This document shows positions 5,797-6,320 of a stretch of DNA of 6,320 nucleotides, one piece after another. The notes under the pieces were generated by a model that worked only from the letters and a program-made list of their open reading frames with translations, searched no databases and was not told where the DNA came from. The DNA lies in contig JAGOCT010000109.1 of the NCBI GenBank assembly GCA_017998585.1, positions 1 to 6,320 of the forward strand. Direction: 5' to 3'. Numbering within the stretch: the stretch's first letter is position 1; the number at the start of each line of letters is the position of its first letter. Both the position numbers and the translations under genes were made by a program. The DNA is from Candidatus Cloacimonadota bacterium (lineage in GTDB: Bacteria > Cloacimonadota > Cloacimonadia > Cloacimonadales > WRIO01).

Positions 5797-6320
5797 TTAT
5801 TTTTCAATATGAGTCAGAACAACCCGCCATTCTTTGTTATGAATTTTGATTGTATCCCAAACTGCTGATTTACGAACAATTTCTTCACTTCCTGCTTTTT
5901 TGAAAGAATATTTACCACTACCCTGATTAAAAGAAAGAATGTTTTTTCCTAAAGATAAGAGACTTTCATAAGGTGCATACAATGGATCTGTGAATAACAT
6001 TTTACCAATTTCAGCGTGATCCTGATCATAAATAATCATACCATCCATTTGCATAATCCAGAGCTCATACTCTTCTGTAAAATTCATGTTGTTGATTAAA
6101 GGTTCAATCAAAAGTTCAGGTCGGAGTAGTACATTAAAAGCGCCAGCATACTTGTTTTTAACAAAAACAGGATGACTGATAACGAAACCCCAGTAATCTT
6201 CTACCGTTTTAAAAGTATTGGTAAAATAAGGTTTGGGATCAGTTTTCATTGCTTTTATATGTTCTTGAGTGCTAATATCAGTCCCTTCAAAATTTTGATA
6301 ATCAACAGGTTCAATCAGTT
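5797..6320 (-). CDS. Cache-domain sensor-like protein, C-terminal part (partial)
   Basis: The frame stays open from the window edge to TAA at 5799-5797, giving 173 visible residues. The Met at 6249 lacks a ribosome site and lies in mid-domain, so it is not the start. The visible part resembles an extracytoplasmic dCache (double-Cache) ligand-binding domain: PYFTNTFKTVEDYWGFVISH, then a hydrophobic strand AGAFNVLLRPELLI, then WIMQMDGMIIYDQD with the 'D-x-G-x-I-I' turn typical of Cache, then IGKMLFTDP and a closing strand EWRVVLTHIEK. The protein stops right after the domain, with no transmembrane helix and no methyl-accepting, kinase or GGDEF module. It is therefore probably a stand-alone periplasmic or lipid-anchored binding protein, though its N-terminus is unseen. 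The ligand is unknown. Confidence 0.65.
   Translation of the reverse strand, partial: LIEPVDYQNFEGTDISTQEHIKAMKTDPKPYFTNTFKTVEDYWGFVISHPVFVKNKYAGAFNVLLRPELLIEPLINNMNFTEEYELWIMQMDGMIIYDQDHAEIGKMLFTDPLYAPYESLLSLGKNILSFNQGSGKYSFKKAGSEEIVRKSAVWDTIKIHNKEWRVVLTHIEK

Noticed and set aside
1..6320. Mobile element, CRISPR array, tRNA/rRNA, toxin-antitoxin or phage genes
   Set aside because: I saw no transposase, terminal inverted repeats, spaced direct repeats, cloverleaf-like segment or phage protein. The repeated segments are all DOMON-coding.

Overview
This AT-rich window (roughly one third G+C by eye) looks like chromosomal DNA from a Gram-negative bacterium of the Fibrobacterota/Chlorobiota/Bacteroidota superphylum. 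A lineage such as Candidatus Cloacimonadota is a reasonable guess. The reasons are an outer-membrane-type beta-barrel, a lipoprotein with a clear lipobox, and a secreted protein ending in the FlgD/type-IX-secretion-like sorting domain (NYPNPFNP ... WDGKD ... SSGIY) common in that group. The phylum is inferred from style and not proven by a marker gene.

Layout. Positions 1-147 hold the tail of an unrecognised gene, followed by a strong intrinsic terminator (154-178). Directly after it comes a two-gene plus-strand unit. The first gene (193-957) encodes a signal-peptide-bearing beta-barrel-like protein. The second (966-2516) encodes a lipoprotein with three tandem DOMON domains, and its Shine-Dalgarno site overlaps the stop codon of the first. 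A 13-bp hairpin terminator (2527-2560) separates this unit from a convergent minus-strand gene (2575-3723), which encodes a secreted protein with one DOMON domain, a fibronectin-III-like domain and a C-terminal sorting domain. After a 190-bp divergent intergenic region, a plus-strand pair follows: a nucleotidyltransferase-fold protein (3914-4603) overlapping by 8 bases an HD-domain phosphohydrolase-like protein (4596-5147). The HD gene runs tail-to-tail, with a 14-base overlap, into tag (DNA-3-methyladenine glycosylase I, minus strand, 5134-5703). Upstream of tag are a minus-strand terminator (5731-5765) and the 3' part of a Cache-domain sensor-like protein that leaves the window (5797-6320).

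How the genes may work together. The left half is a cell-surface module with four DOMON domains in two proteins. Each domain keeps a Met and a His about 92-94 residues apart, placed like the haem b ligands of the cellobiose dehydrogenase cytochrome domain, although a ligand-binding role without haem is also possible. The barrel gene appears translationally coupled to the triple-DOMON lipoprotein, so the two products may act together at the outer membrane. The right half is ordinary: a nucleotidyltransferase/HD pair of unknown substrate, an alkylation-repair glycosylase, and an extracytoplasmic sensor fragment. No mobile element, CRISPR array, tRNA or rRNA was seen. There is no gene-free stretch longer than 300 bases.
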